A stretch of DNA of 41,956 nucleotides. Origin: Singulisphaera sp. GP187 (GTDB lineage: Bacteria; Planctomycetota; Planctomycetia; Gemmatales; Gemmataceae). Each line of letters starts with the position of its first letter. Within the stretch, counting starts at the first letter, position 1. Shown here piece by piece: positions 32,494 through 41,737 of this stretch. Made by a program: the position numbers and the translations under genes. The stretch lies in the NCBI GenBank assembly GCA_945868575.1, contig CAMBMH010000015.1:1-41956 (forward strand). Direction: 5' to 3'. Under the pieces are notes generated by a model that made no database searches, had not been told where the DNA came from, and was given only the letters and a program-made list of their open reading frames with translations.

Positions 32494-33768
32494 TTAATCG
32501 TGGATACGGAAAAGCTTGCGCAGGGCATCCAAAAGCGTGTGTTGGCCCGTGGCGGGACGCGAAGTTTCTTCCGCAAGGGCGCTGATCGGGCCATGGAGAA
32601 ACTGATTTTGCAGGAGCCGAAAAGCCCCTTCTATGGTGGCCCGATCCTCAGAAGCAACCCTGCCGGCAATTTTTTGCATCAGTTGCTCAACCACAACCTT
32701 GCGTTTGGCTTCGAAATCCCGGGTAAGCCTTGCAATTACCGGGCCATTTCGTCTGCGCGACCAATCGGCGCCAAAAGCGGCGACCTCATTTTCCACAAGG
32801 CTTTCTGCCGCGCCAATATGCCGACGGCGCTCGGCGATCCGGGCTTCGCGAACCTTTTGGAGATCATCGATGTTATATAGGCACATTGTCTCGCCATCAT
32901 GAAGCGAAGGCTCAAAATCCCTGGGAACGGCGATGTCGATAACCACCATGGTTCCCTTGCGCCTTTGCGACCTTACCCGTTGCCATCGCGCCTGATCGAC
33001 AATCGGCTCGTTTGCGCCAGTGGTGGAAAGAACAATATCCGATCGCACAAGCAGGTCATCGAGCTGTTCAAACGGGACCGCTTGCCCGCCGCAACCCGCG
33101 GCAATCGCCCGGGCTTTTTCCGGGCTCCGATTGGTGACCAGAATGCGCTTGGGCTTCAGCTCTGCGAGGTGCTTGAGGGTAAGCTCGCCCATTTTTCCAG
33201 CACCGATAACCGCCACAGTCTTGTCCGCAAAATGATCAAATACTTCCCGGACAAAATCGACTGCCAGACTCGAAACCGAAACATGCCCCTGGGCGATTCC
33301 CGTTTCGGTGCGAATGCGCCGCGCCACCACCCTTGCGTGCTGAAATAACGCATTGAGCATTGGGCCGACAGATCCCCCTTCACGGGCGGACTCAAGGGCC
33401 TGTTTCGCCTGGGCCGCAATCTGTCCCTCACCCAAAACCATGCTGTCCAGCGAACCCGTAACCCGGAACAGGTGCCTTACCGCGGCGGGCCCATCATAAA
33501 AATAGATGTGATTCTCAAGGTCAACGGGATTCACATTGTGGATCCGGCCCAAAAATCCCGCAATTTCCTTTGGTCCCGGAAGCGGCACATCCTCCCCGGC
33601 CAAATAAAATTCGACCCTGTTGCAAGTGCTAAGAAGGACTGTCTCGCACAAAAGCTCGCTATTGGCCCTCTCCAGCGCGATACGCAACGATTCCGGCCCA
33701 AAGGCAAGCTTTTCACGAATTTCTATCGGCGTGGTCCGAAAACTGAATCCAACCATCCGCAAATTCAT
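32494..33768 (-). CDS. hemA: Glutamyl-tRNA reductase
   Basis: A 424-residue enzyme that makes glutamate-1-semialdehyde from Glu-tRNA, the first committed step of C5-pathway haem synthesis. The catalytic Cys49 (STCNRVEFY), the SMVLGEGQI segment, the NADPH-binding VIGAGKMGEL and the long dimerisation helix are visible. The frame is open to 33942, but the ATG at 33768 overlaps the upstream gene's stop as ATGA and gives the family's normal N-terminus. Coupling to the HemX/CcsA-like gene is typical, since HemX controls GtrR levels in some bacteria. The high haem demand implied by the window's 20 c-haems makes the neighbourhood sensible. Confidence 0.96.
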   Translation of the reverse strand: MNLRMVGFSFRTTPIEIREKLAFGPESLRIALERANSELLCETVLLSTCNRVEFYLAGEDVPLPGPKEIAGFLGRIHNVNPVDLENHIYFYDGPAAVRHLFRVTGSLDSMVLGEGQIAAQAKQALESAREGGSVGPMLNALFQHARVVARRIRTETGIAQGHVSVSSLAVDFVREVFDHFADKTVAVIGAGKMGELTLKHLAELKPKRILVTNRSPEKARAIAAGCGGQAVPFEQLDDLLVRSDIVLSTTGANEPIVDQARWQRVRSQRRKGTMVVIDIAVPRDFEPSLHDGETMCLYNIDDLQKVREARIAERRRHIGAAESLVENEVAAFGADWSRRRNGPVIARLTRDFEAKRKVVVEQLMQKIAGRVASEDRATIEGAFRLLQNQFLHGPISALAEETSRPATGQHTLLDALRKLFRIHD

Positions 33769-34643
33769 GGCGCCAGGACCCCGGCGCTTGGGGAGGCATC
33801 CCTTGGAACTGTCGGCAGAGTATGGGGGAGCAACAGGCAAACCACAAGAATGATCCACGCGCAAATCGTCATCCACGCCATGACAGAACCGCGAAAACGA
33901 GCCCCATAACGGAGGCCAAATAATACCAAAAAGGTGATCCATAGCCCCATCGCGGCCAAAACCCTCGGATCGTAAAGCCCGTCGAGTTTCGAGGCATGGA
34001 CAAACAACAAACCCGCGCCCAAACCCATGCCAATACTAAGAAGCGGAAATGCGACCGCAATCAGCCGCTTGTTCATCGTCTCAAGCCCTTCAAGGGTAAA
34101 AAGCGAGAGCCCCCGGCCAGGCGCGAGCTTGTAGCGCAATTGCCGCGCGCGAATCAGAAACATCAAAGACGCAATAAAGGCCAAACTAAGGACCACCGAC
34201 GCCGCCAAAAGAAGGACGCCGTGAAGCGTGTTCCAGAATTGAAGACTACCCGTCGAGAACAATCCCGGAATCCGGCCATCACTCGGGGCGGGTGGACCGA
34301 TCAGCGTCGCCACACCAACCAATCCGAGAACAAGCGGCAGAAGAAACATCGACCAGGAAATACGTCCCGGATGCGATCGTTCATAAACAGCAAAAACCGC
34401 CAGAAACCAGGCAAGAACCAACAGCCCGCCAAATTGCCAGGCAAGGGGAGGCTGCCAAGTCCAAAGATATAGGGAGTGCGCGACAAGCCCGGCCATCGCC
34501 ATCAGCCACGCGCCACCCCGAAGCCAGCTTACCGCCCCGGGCCAGCTCCGGAAAACGGGATTGCCACGCCATACCGCCAGGCCATCAAGGCCCAGCGACA
34601 CCGCATAGCTTGCTGCGAAACAGAAAAGCGAGATTCGCTCCAT
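33765..34643 (-). CDS. HemX/CcsA-like polytopic membrane protein
   Basis: A 292-residue inner-membrane protein with about eight helices, in the same superfamily as CcsA/ResC cytochrome c assembly proteins and HemX. The WGxWWxWD haem-handling motif is not present. This favours a HemX-type role, controlling glutamyl-tRNA reductase, over cytochrome assembly. Conserved His residues sit at helix ends (TLHGVLLL, FVHASKLDG). It is translationally coupled to hemA by an ATGA overlap. Its ATG is only 17-50 bases from the enolase terminator, so the promoter must lie within or right after that hairpin. Confidence 0.8.
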   Translation of the reverse strand: MERISLFCFAASYAVSLGLDGLAVWRGNPVFRSWPGAVSWLRGGAWLMAMAGLVAHSLYLWTWQPPLAWQFGGLLVLAWFLAVFAVYERSHPGRISWSMFLLPLVLGLVGVATLIGPPAPSDGRIPGLFSTGSLQFWNTLHGVLLLAASVVLSLAFIASLMFLIRARQLRYKLAPGRGLSLFTLEGLETMNKRLIAVAFPLLSIGMGLGAGLLFVHASKLDGLYDPRVLAAMGLWITFLVLFGLRYGARFRGSVMAWMTICAWIILVVCLLLPHTLPTVPRDASPSAGVLAP

Positions 34644-34659
34644 TTACCTTTTCGCTCGC

Positions 34660-34693
34660 AAAAAAGACCCCTCGGGAAAACCTCCCAAGGGGG
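34660..34693 (-). terminator. Intrinsic terminator of enolase
   Basis: On the minus strand a stem (CCCCT...GGGA with TCCC...AGGGG, one mismatch, 5-base loop) is followed directly by TCTTTTTTGC. It lies 20 bases after the enolase stop and is the clearest rho-independent terminator in the window. Confidence 0.8.
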
Positions 34694-34712
34694 AATTACC
34701 AACCTGCCATTT

Positions 34713-36119
<1,407 letters not shown>

Positions 36120-36213
36120 TCAAAACCCGCACACCGCCTTCCGCGAGTTGGCACTCACCAGGGCCCATCCGGGATCCCAATCCCAATTACCTTTCCTTCC
36201 GGGCACCAAGCCG

Positions 36214-36250
36214 TTGACGCACCCGATGCAATGTGGCTAACCTCTGATCA
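36214..36250 (+). promoter_or_regulatory. Sigma70-like promoter for the second GT39-type gene
   Basis: TTGACG (36214-36219) and TAACCT (36238-36243) are 18 bases apart. Transcription would start near 36250, 7 bases before the first ATG (36257) and 22 before the second in-frame one (36272), which slightly favours the latter as start. Confidence 0.45.
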
Positions 36251-36256
36251 GATTCA

Positions 36257-37951
36257 ATGGGGCTACCCGGCATGTCTGATCGAGAAAATCGCTATGTTTC
36301 CCAATCCTCCACACCCTTTGGCTATTGGAGTCGGGCGGATTTCCTGTTCCTGATAACTCTTTTGGTCATCGCCGGAGGAATGCGCCTTTGGCACCTGAAT
36401 CATACCGAGGTCACAGCAAGAGACAGCATTGGTTTTATCCGGATTGCTTGGCGCATGGGTACCGAGCCCTTCGTCAATGTCCTAAGGGAATCCCACCAGC
36501 ATCCCGGCTTCCCCGCCGCGATTTTGGCAACCGCCAAAATCATGGGTCATGAACCCGCCTCGGCAAACCCTTTTGACCCAGATCCGGCTGCCCCCAAACA
36601 GTTTCAGCGCGCCGCTCAAATTCTCAGCTCCATCTCTTCAACACTTTTGGTTGTCCCAATGTACCTATTGGGACGAATTCTCATCGGCTCGATCGGCTCT
36701 TTCTGGGCCTGCCTTTTGTTCCAGGCGCTTCCGGCGTCAGGCCGTCTTTTTGCGGACGGGCTTTCGGAAGGGCTTTTTCTGCTTATGGCGACAACCGCGC
36801 TTCTATCCGCGTGGATGTGCCTGGACGATATGCACCCAAAAAAAAACCGCTATCTCTACTGGGCACTCCTGACGGGATTCTTTTCGGGAGCGGCGTACCT
36901 GATCCGGCCCGAAGGCCTCTTTATCGGAGGATGGGCCTTCCTGGGTATTGGCCTTCTTGCCTGGCGGCAAAAAAACGATCGCAAGCAACGCCTACTCCAA
37001 ATGGGAGCGGTTGCCGCAACCCTACTTTTGGTGGGCGGGCCCTTTGTCGCAACCATCGGCCACATCACCACCAAACCCACTGCAAAGCAAATCCTTGAAG
37101 GCGAAGACACCCCCCTGCCCGGCACCGAAAATAAACCTGCCGTGACCCAAAACCCGTTTCAATCCCCGACCGCTACTTTTGCGATGGACCTCCCCCTGGC
37201 TGTCTGGTGGGAGGGTGGAGCTGCAGGGACCCTTCAGCGGCTATTCTGGGGAGCCCATGCCCTGATTTATACCTGGACAAGAGGAATGTTTTGGGTCTTT
37301 GGACTCCCGATTTTCTGGACGATTTGGCGAAACAGACAAAGGCTTTGGACCCTGCGTATGCTGCCGGTTTGGGGCTTCGTTTTGACCATGGCCGCGGCGC
37401 TGTTCAAGGTCGCATCGCAAATGGGCTATCTTTCCGATCGCCATATGATTCTTTTGCTGCTTCTTGGGTGCTATCCCGGAATATGGGGAATCTTTGATCT
37501 GTTTAGTCCTATTTGCAATTGGCTTGGGAAACGGGGATGGCCGCGGTTTGCCGATGCTCTACCATCACTGGTCGTCGCCGGACTGATCGTGACCCCGCTC
37601 GTGCGCACCCTGGAGCCACTACATTCCAACCGGACCGGCTTTCGCGAAGCCGGCGAGTGGATCATGGAAAACAGCCGGCCAGGCGATCCGGTGATCGACG
37701 GGTTTTGCTGGACACACTATTATGCGGGTCGCGTTTTCACCGAAATTGGGCCCAAAGGGATTCCCATCAGCGATCCTCCCGTGCAATACATCATCGTCGA
37801 ACGATCCAACAACAAACACTTGCGTCTTCAAACATTTAATGAGGAAGACCTTGTCGCCAAAGGAGGGAAAGCCGTTTGGACCTCCACCCCACGAAAGGAC
37901 AAGGCCATCGTTGTTGTCTACCGCTTGCCTTGGGACAAACCCAAAGATTGA
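36257..37951 (+). CDS. GT39-like integral membrane glycosyltransferase
   Basis: A 564-residue polytopic membrane protein (about ten helices) of the dolichyl-phosphate-mannosyltransferase/ArnT clan. The first loop shows an acidic site (TEVTARDSIGF, Asp56) and a following HQHPGFPA segment typical of this group. The C-terminal 100 residues are a soluble domain. It is only distantly like the GT39-type protein at 14223-15962, so the two probably have different acceptors. The donor is likely a polyprenyl-phosphate sugar; acceptor unknown. The start could also be the ATG at 36272 (protein beginning MSDRENR). The stop is 18 bases from a convergent gene. Confidence 0.85.
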   Translation: MGLPGMSDRENRYVSQSSTPFGYWSRADFLFLITLLVIAGGMRLWHLNHTEVTARDSIGFIRIAWRMGTEPFVNVLRESHQHPGFPAAILATAKIMGHEPASANPFDPDPAAPKQFQRAAQILSSISSTLLVVPMYLLGRILIGSIGSFWACLLFQALPASGRLFADGLSEGLFLLMATTALLSAWMCLDDMHPKKNRYLYWALLTGFFSGAAYLIRPEGLFIGGWAFLGIGLLAWRQKNDRKQRLLQMGAVAATLLLVGGPFVATIGHITTKPTAKQILEGEDTPLPGTENKPAVTQNPFQSPTATFAMDLPLAVWWEGGAAGTLQRLFWGAHALIYTWTRGMFWVFGLPIFWTIWRNRQRLWTLRMLPVWGFVLTMAAALFKVASQMGYLSDRHMILLLLLGCYPGIWGIFDLFSPICNWLGKRGWPRFADALPSLVVAGLIVTPLVRTLEPLHSNRTGFREAGEWIMENSRPGDPVIDGFCWTHYYAGRVFTEIGPKGIPISDPPVQYIIVERSNNKHLRLQTFNEEDLVAKGGKAVWTSTPRKDKAIVVVYRLPWDKPKD

Positions 37952-37969
37952 TTGCTTTGCGAATTCGGT

Positions 37970-39178
37970 TTATTTGGCCGACTGAATCCGGGCCTCCTCC
38001 AAAAGCGCCGCAACCAGGTGCACCGAATCCCCCTGGGATTTGGCAGCTTCGATCATGGGCCTGAAATTGCCCGCGCTTCGACAGATTCCCGCCAATCCCT
38101 GAGGGGAAAGGGTTCGCCCCGCCCAAACCAGCGCTTCGGCCGACCTACCCAAACGCTCCAGCAATTTCCGAAGAATCTCCGCCGGAAACGGATTACCCTC
38201 AGCCAGTTCACGCTCCGCGATTGCTGTGAAATAGGAGACCTGTTTCTCGGTCTCATCCCCCATTAGCGCCGCAAAAAAGCGATCCTGCCCCTCAAAAAGT
38301 GGATCAAACGGAGGCTCGCCATTGGGGACAAACCGCCCCTTCAGTTTTTTGCCATAAGCACATAGATCCCTGACCCGGGCCATGGCTGGCCCAGCGGACA
38401 GCTCCTGCCCCAGTTGCACCACAGAGGAGAGGTGGGACAAGTCAATGTGGTAGGCCTCATCCTCAAACAGATTGTCACGCCCATCCAACAATTTGGCTAT
38501 TGCCCCAGGCTCAAAAGGCGCTTTGGCATCCTCCGGGATTGGTCTTTGCCCTTCGAACCTTTCGATCTCCGAAGAAAGACGATGCACCAACTCCCCATGG
38601 AGCGCATTCACCAAAAGCTCCAGGCAAGCCTTGCGAGCCTCAGGCCCTCCCGGGGTTTCGGGACTGGACATGGTGGTGATGGCGTTACAAAGCCCATAAC
38701 GACTCAAAACCCAACTGAATCCCCGCACAGGGTCGAGTCCTTCGTGGAAAGCCAGGCGAATGGCGGTTTCCACCATTTCATACTGGTCGTCCTTAAGCTG
38801 CTCCAGATCGATTTTGGCCAAGGCCTCCTGAATCGGCTGGGGCTGATTCAATAGGCGGTAATAGGTCCACGCGCCTGCCAAATCACCGCGCTCCAAAGCC
38901 CAGTGCCCCACCTCTGTCGCAGCGTCACGAATCGCCTGTTCGATGGCATCGTGAAACTGTGACGGAATCTCACTTGCGGGTCCGGTTGGAGTCTCCGGAA
39001 GCCCCAACCGAAACCTTGCCCGCATCAAACTGGTGTAAAAAAGACTTGTATGATCCCCTCGTTGACGAAGGGTTTCCTCAAGGTGATCCAAAAGAGCCTC
39101 TGGCCCCTCAATTCTCAGGCGCATTTCCCAGGAATCATCAAGGGGGGCCGAAGAGTTTGCGCTATCAGAATCAAACAT
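37970..39178 (-). CDS. Cytoplasmic helical protein of unknown function
   Basis: A 402-residue soluble protein with no signal peptide or membrane segment. It is mostly alpha-helical, acidic at the N-terminus, with TPR/solenoid character in the first half (AIRDAATEVGHWALERGDLAGAWTYY) and the last part (AERELAEGNPFPAEILRKLLERLGRSAEALVW). A more conserved-looking middle stretch reads YHIDLSHLSSVVQ. No catalytic motif is recognised. Its neighbours give no function. It has its own 200-base upstream region, which contains strong palindromes. Confidence 0.75.
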   Translation of the reverse strand: MFDSDSANSSAPLDDSWEMRLRIEGPEALLDHLEETLRQRGDHTSLFYTSLMRARFRLGLPETPTGPASEIPSQFHDAIEQAIRDAATEVGHWALERGDLAGAWTYYRLLNQPQPIQEALAKIDLEQLKDDQYEMVETAIRLAFHEGLDPVRGFSWVLSRYGLCNAITTMSSPETPGGPEARKACLELLVNALHGELVHRLSSEIERFEGQRPIPEDAKAPFEPGAIAKLLDGRDNLFEDEAYHIDLSHLSSVVQLGQELSAGPAMARVRDLCAYGKKLKGRFVPNGEPPFDPLFEGQDRFFAALMGDETEKQVSYFTAIAERELAEGNPFPAEILRKLLERLGRSAEALVWAGRTLSPQGLAGICRSAGNFRPMIEAAKSQGDSVHLVAALLEEARIQSAK

Positions 39179-39298
39179 GGAAATGTCTCTTTTCCCTTGA
39201 GGTTAGTGGCTGGTTTCCAAAAAATTCCAAAATTCATTTTTTGTTGAAAGTTTTTGCTTATCCGGGGTTGCTGTCATCAAATCAGGGTGTAACATTCC

Positions 39299-39362
39299 AA
39301 TGTCACGCTGCTGGATAGCTTTGACGGATGGGCGACGCCATAGCGGTCCGCAGCGTGACATT
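39299..39362 (+). repeat. 64-bp palindromic element
   Basis: 13-base perfect inverted repeats (AATGTCACGCTGC with GCAGCGTGACATT) enclose 38 bases that hold a smaller hairpin (ATGGGCG with CGCCAT, one bulge). TTTTCTT follows on the plus strand. It may be a terminator, a small structured RNA or a short mobile palindrome; copies elsewhere cannot be tested here. Confidence 0.5.
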
Positions 39363-39379
39363 TTCTTATCGAAGCTTTT

Positions 39380-39946
39380 TTATGCTTCTTGGGCCGCAGA
39401 TGTATTGGGATTTCCCAACTTCTGCGGCCCTTTTGCATTTTCCTGGTCCCTTTTCCTTTCCGAACCAACGGAATTTTCATTAGTTTCCGGACACTGTTGT
39501 TCGGAAACAGGGATGCTCAGCCCCAACCAAACCAGGCTAACCATCCACAGCACTGTGCAAAGCCATAAATAAATCTTGTGGAGCATTCGAAATGCCCGCC
39601 TGTCGAGAATGGTCTCTGTTTCGGGCACCATCAATGCATTCAGATGCGGATGAAGCCAAATCAGGTACAAAACCCCCGCTCCCAACACTAGCGCCAAACC
39701 CAATCTGAGTCGCCGAAACCGCCTCCAAAGCAGCGAATCAAGCAAAAAGATACCACAAGCCACCAAACCCGCCACATTCATCCACGGGGTCACTTGGCGG
39801 GTAAGGAATCCCTGTGTCCGGTCCCCCCACATGGCCGTCCCCAAAGGGACCACCACACCCGCATAGAAAACAAACCCGCCCTGCCAAAAGGCAAAGGACG
39901 CCATAGCCAGATACCTCGCCACCAACGGAAAAATTTGGGCCAACAT
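39380..39946 (-). CDS. Small polytopic membrane protein
   Basis: A 188-residue protein with four hydrophobic segments (about residues 5-30, 52-70, 75-92 and 118-140) and a charged C-terminal tail of about 45 residues. The FWQGGFVFYAGVVVPLGT stretch and the later HP and His-rich segments recall DUF4149/TMEM205-like proteins, but this is uncertain. The frame is open to 40096 over the HAD gene; the ATG at 39946 is chosen because GAGG lies upstream and the first helix then starts directly. It starts 11 bases after the HAD stop, so the two are probably co-transcribed. Confidence 0.7.
   Translation of the reverse strand: MLAQIFPLVARYLAMASFAFWQGGFVFYAGVVVPLGTAMWGDRTQGFLTRQVTPWMNVAGLVACGIFLLDSLLWRRFRRLRLGLALVLGAGVLYLIWLHPHLNALMVPETETILDRRAFRMLHKIYLWLCTVLWMVSLVWLGLSIPVSEQQCPETNENSVGSERKRDQENAKGPQKLGNPNTSAAQEA
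39391..39430 (+). terminator. Two-level hairpin with T-tract on the plus strand
   Basis: A 10-bp stem (GGGCCGCAGA with TCTGCGGCCC) encloses an inner stem (TTGGGA with TCCCAA) and is followed by TTTTGCATTTT. It lies over the last codons of the minus-strand membrane-protein gene, yet has terminator form only on the plus strand, where no gene ends. Confidence 0.5.
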
Positions 39947-39956
39947 AGGCTTTGCC

Positions 39957-40649
39957 TCAGGAAAGGAGCGCGGATGCGACCGCCTGACTATCCGACAAAT
40001 TTTCCAGAAGCAGGTCGGGCTGGTACTGCTCCAGTTCGGAAAAGGGGTGTCCTCCCGTTGCCACGGCCAAAACCTTGGCTCCAATCGCCCGTGCACAGCG
40101 AATATCCAAAGGCGTGTCCCCTAGAACCCAAACGCTCTGATAATCACTTATTACACTTTTCCCAAGGGCTTGGTGGGTTGCGGCCAAAGCCTCCCGGGCC
40201 ACATCATCACGGTCCTCATGAAGGTCGCCAAAACCGCCAAAAGGAAAGTACTTGTTGAGGCCAAATTGGGACAATTTATGGTGGGCCCCCCGGCGCAGGT
40301 TCCCCGTTAGCAACCCCATGGCCACACCTTCCTGTTTGCTCAGGCGATTGAGCAAATCCGGGATCCCGGGGAGAACACGACCAGGCGCACGATCCAACCG
40401 GGCCGGAAGGCGTCGGATGTATTCTTCCATCATCCGGCCAAGCTCGGCCTCTTCCTGGTGGGCGGGTGCGAGGTTGTGTTCCCGGATCAGTTCGAGGCCA
40501 ATAGCCCTGTCGGTCCTCCCGCTCAAGCGATGTGGAGGGATTTGGATCGGCTTGCCATAAAGAGCCTCAAATGCCTCTTCCAGGGCGTTCTTTCCCGCAC
40601 CGGCACCGGCCAAAAGAGTTCCATCAATATCAAAAAGCAGAACCCGCAT
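39957..40649 (-). CDS. HAD-family phosphatase
   Basis: A 230-residue haloacid-dehalogenase-type hydrolase of the phosphoglycolate phosphatase/PGMB group. Motif I is FDIDGTLL (nucleophile Asp7, Asp9), motif II lies at GLLTGN, the conserved Lys is in the K-rich helix, and motif IV is GDTPLDI. A helical cap (about residues 15-85) with SGRTDRAI selects the substrate. It probably acts on a small phosphorylated metabolite. AGGAGG is 9 bases before the ATG at 40649; the longer frame from 40670 is less likely. It is divergent from the NYN-domain gene. Confidence 0.9.
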   Translation of the reverse strand: MRVLLFDIDGTLLAGAGAGKNALEEAFEALYGKPIQIPPHRLSGRTDRAIGLELIREHNLAPAHQEEAELGRMMEEYIRRLPARLDRAPGRVLPGIPDLLNRLSKQEGVAMGLLTGNLRRGAHHKLSQFGLNKYFPFGGFGDLHEDRDDVAREALAATHQALGKSVISDYQSVWVLGDTPLDIRCARAIGAKVLAVATGGHPFSELEQYQPDLLLENLSDSQAVASALLS

Positions 40650-40793
40650 AAGCCGTGGCCTCCTAAACAATCTCCTGAGGCTCTTAGTTTCCGAGGTTCG
40701 CCCTGACCTTCCAGAAAAATCGTCCCCAGGCCTTTTTCCGGTTCAAAGGAAGCCTCGCCCAAAACCCAAATTTCCGAAAACCCGGCCATTCCG

Positions 40794-41381
40794 TTGTCAC
40801 CCAACATCCTGATCGATGGTTACAATTTGGCCCACCTGATGGGGTGGCTACCCCTTTTTGACAACGAAACCTTGTCCAAAGCCCGTGAAACCCTGGTTTT
40901 GCACCTGGCGTCGCTTACCAGGGAACCGGAACGAATCCTTGTGGTATTCGACGCCAAAAACGCCAGAACCAGTCGCGTCCCGGCAAGCCTTTTGAATTCG
41001 CCGGAAACGCGCCACAAGACCGGGATTTATGTCTGCTTTGCAACCGATCGTGAGGCGGATGATGAAATTGAAGAGCGCCTTTTGGACAACCGTACAAGAT
41101 CGGGGGGCCAACACAAGCTCTTGATCGTCAGTAACGACAGACGCCTTCATGCCGCGGCCAAAAAAGCCAAAGCGACAGCAATGACCTGTCAGGATTTTTT
41201 TGATCACATGGAACAGATTCTCAAGGCAAAAGACCCCACGGCACCCGAAGAAGCCGAAAAACCACAAGCCCCGACCCAGGAGGAAACCGACCGGGCGCTC
41301 GAAGATTTTGCCGACCTGGCCAGGGAAATGGGAGCCCCAAGGCCCATCACGCCACTCCCGAAAGGGCGCAGGAAAAAATAG
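40794..41381 (+). CDS. NYN-domain (YacP/Rae1-like) nuclease
   Basis: A 195-residue protein whose first 150 residues form a NYN/PIN-like RNase fold of the YacP type. The acidic metal site is visible as LIDGYN (Asp8), VVFDAKN, TDREADDEIEERL and VSNDRRLH. Rae1/YacP proteins cleave mRNA on ribosomes in Bacillus; the same is possible here. The last 45 residues are Pro/Glu/Lys-rich and disordered, ending in a basic GRRKK tail. The only start in frame is a TTG with no ribosome site, so translation may be weak or the start mis-set. No gene follows on the same strand within 575 bases. Confidence 0.85.
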   Translation: MSPNILIDGYNLAHLMGWLPLFDNETLSKARETLVLHLASLTREPERILVVFDAKNARTSRVPASLLNSPETRHKTGIYVCFATDREADDEIEERLLDNRTRSGGQHKLLIVSNDRRLHAAAKKAKATAMTCQDFFDHMEQILKAKDPTAPEEAEKPQAPTQEETDRALEDFADLAREMGAPRPITPLPKGRRKK

Positions 41382-41507
41382 ACCTTTGCGGGAGCCTAAA
41401 AAAGGGCAATCGGAAAAAACATTTCATTCCCTTCATGATAATTTTGCTCCAACATGACAAACGCATGGAAATCAAAAAATGACTACGACACTTTAACTAG
41501 TCGTCCC

Positions 41508-41542
41508 TGAAAAACCTTCCCGACCGAATTTTGGTTGGGAAG
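41508..41542 (-). terminator. Intrinsic terminator in the gene-free right end
   Basis: Minus strand: a 10-bp stem with one G-T pair (CTTCCCAACC with GGTCGGGAAG), a 7-base loop, then GGTTTTTC. It starts 4 bases after the stop of the small frame at 41546 and serves no other gene. Confidence 0.55.
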
Positions 41543-41545
41543 CCA

Positions 41546-41737
41546 TCATGCCAGCCTGATTTGCGTTGGCAATAGGGGCCTGAGGCAATACCCAATTCTG
41601 TTTGCGCTAGTCCAAACTAGCCTTTTCCAGGTATTCCGGCACCACCTGAGAAGAAAAAACACAAAGCAGCCAAAACCCCTCAGCAGGTTCCAGATGTTGT
41701 AACCAACCCCACTCATCAGGGCAATTGATCGAATCAC
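41546..41737 (-). CDS. Possible small membrane protein or small-RNA locus
   Basis: A 63-codon frame starting at GTG with GAGAGG about 10 bases upstream. The product has a Trp/Phe-rich hydrophobic centre (LLRGFGCFVFFLLRW) followed by a basic segment, which would suit a single-span small membrane protein. A terminator lies right after the stop, and TTGGCT/TAAATC (17 bases apart, 41768-41740) lie upstream. These signals hint at a real transcript, either coding or a small RNA of about 230 bases. The frame may equally be chance; codon evidence is too short to decide. Confidence 0.3.
   Translation of the reverse strand: MIRSIALMSGVGYNIWNLLRGFGCFVFFLLRWCRNTWKRLVWTSANRIGYCLRPLLPTQIRLA

Noticed and set aside
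32173-32880. Long plus-strand open frame of 235 codons over tdk and hemA
   Set aside because: It lies wholly on the complementary strand of two certain genes and shows no family feature; a shadow frame.
33769-33942. N-terminal extension of glutamyl-tRNA reductase by 58 residues
   Set aside because: It covers the end of the HemX-like gene in another frame; the family N-terminus begins at the ATGA-overlapped ATG.
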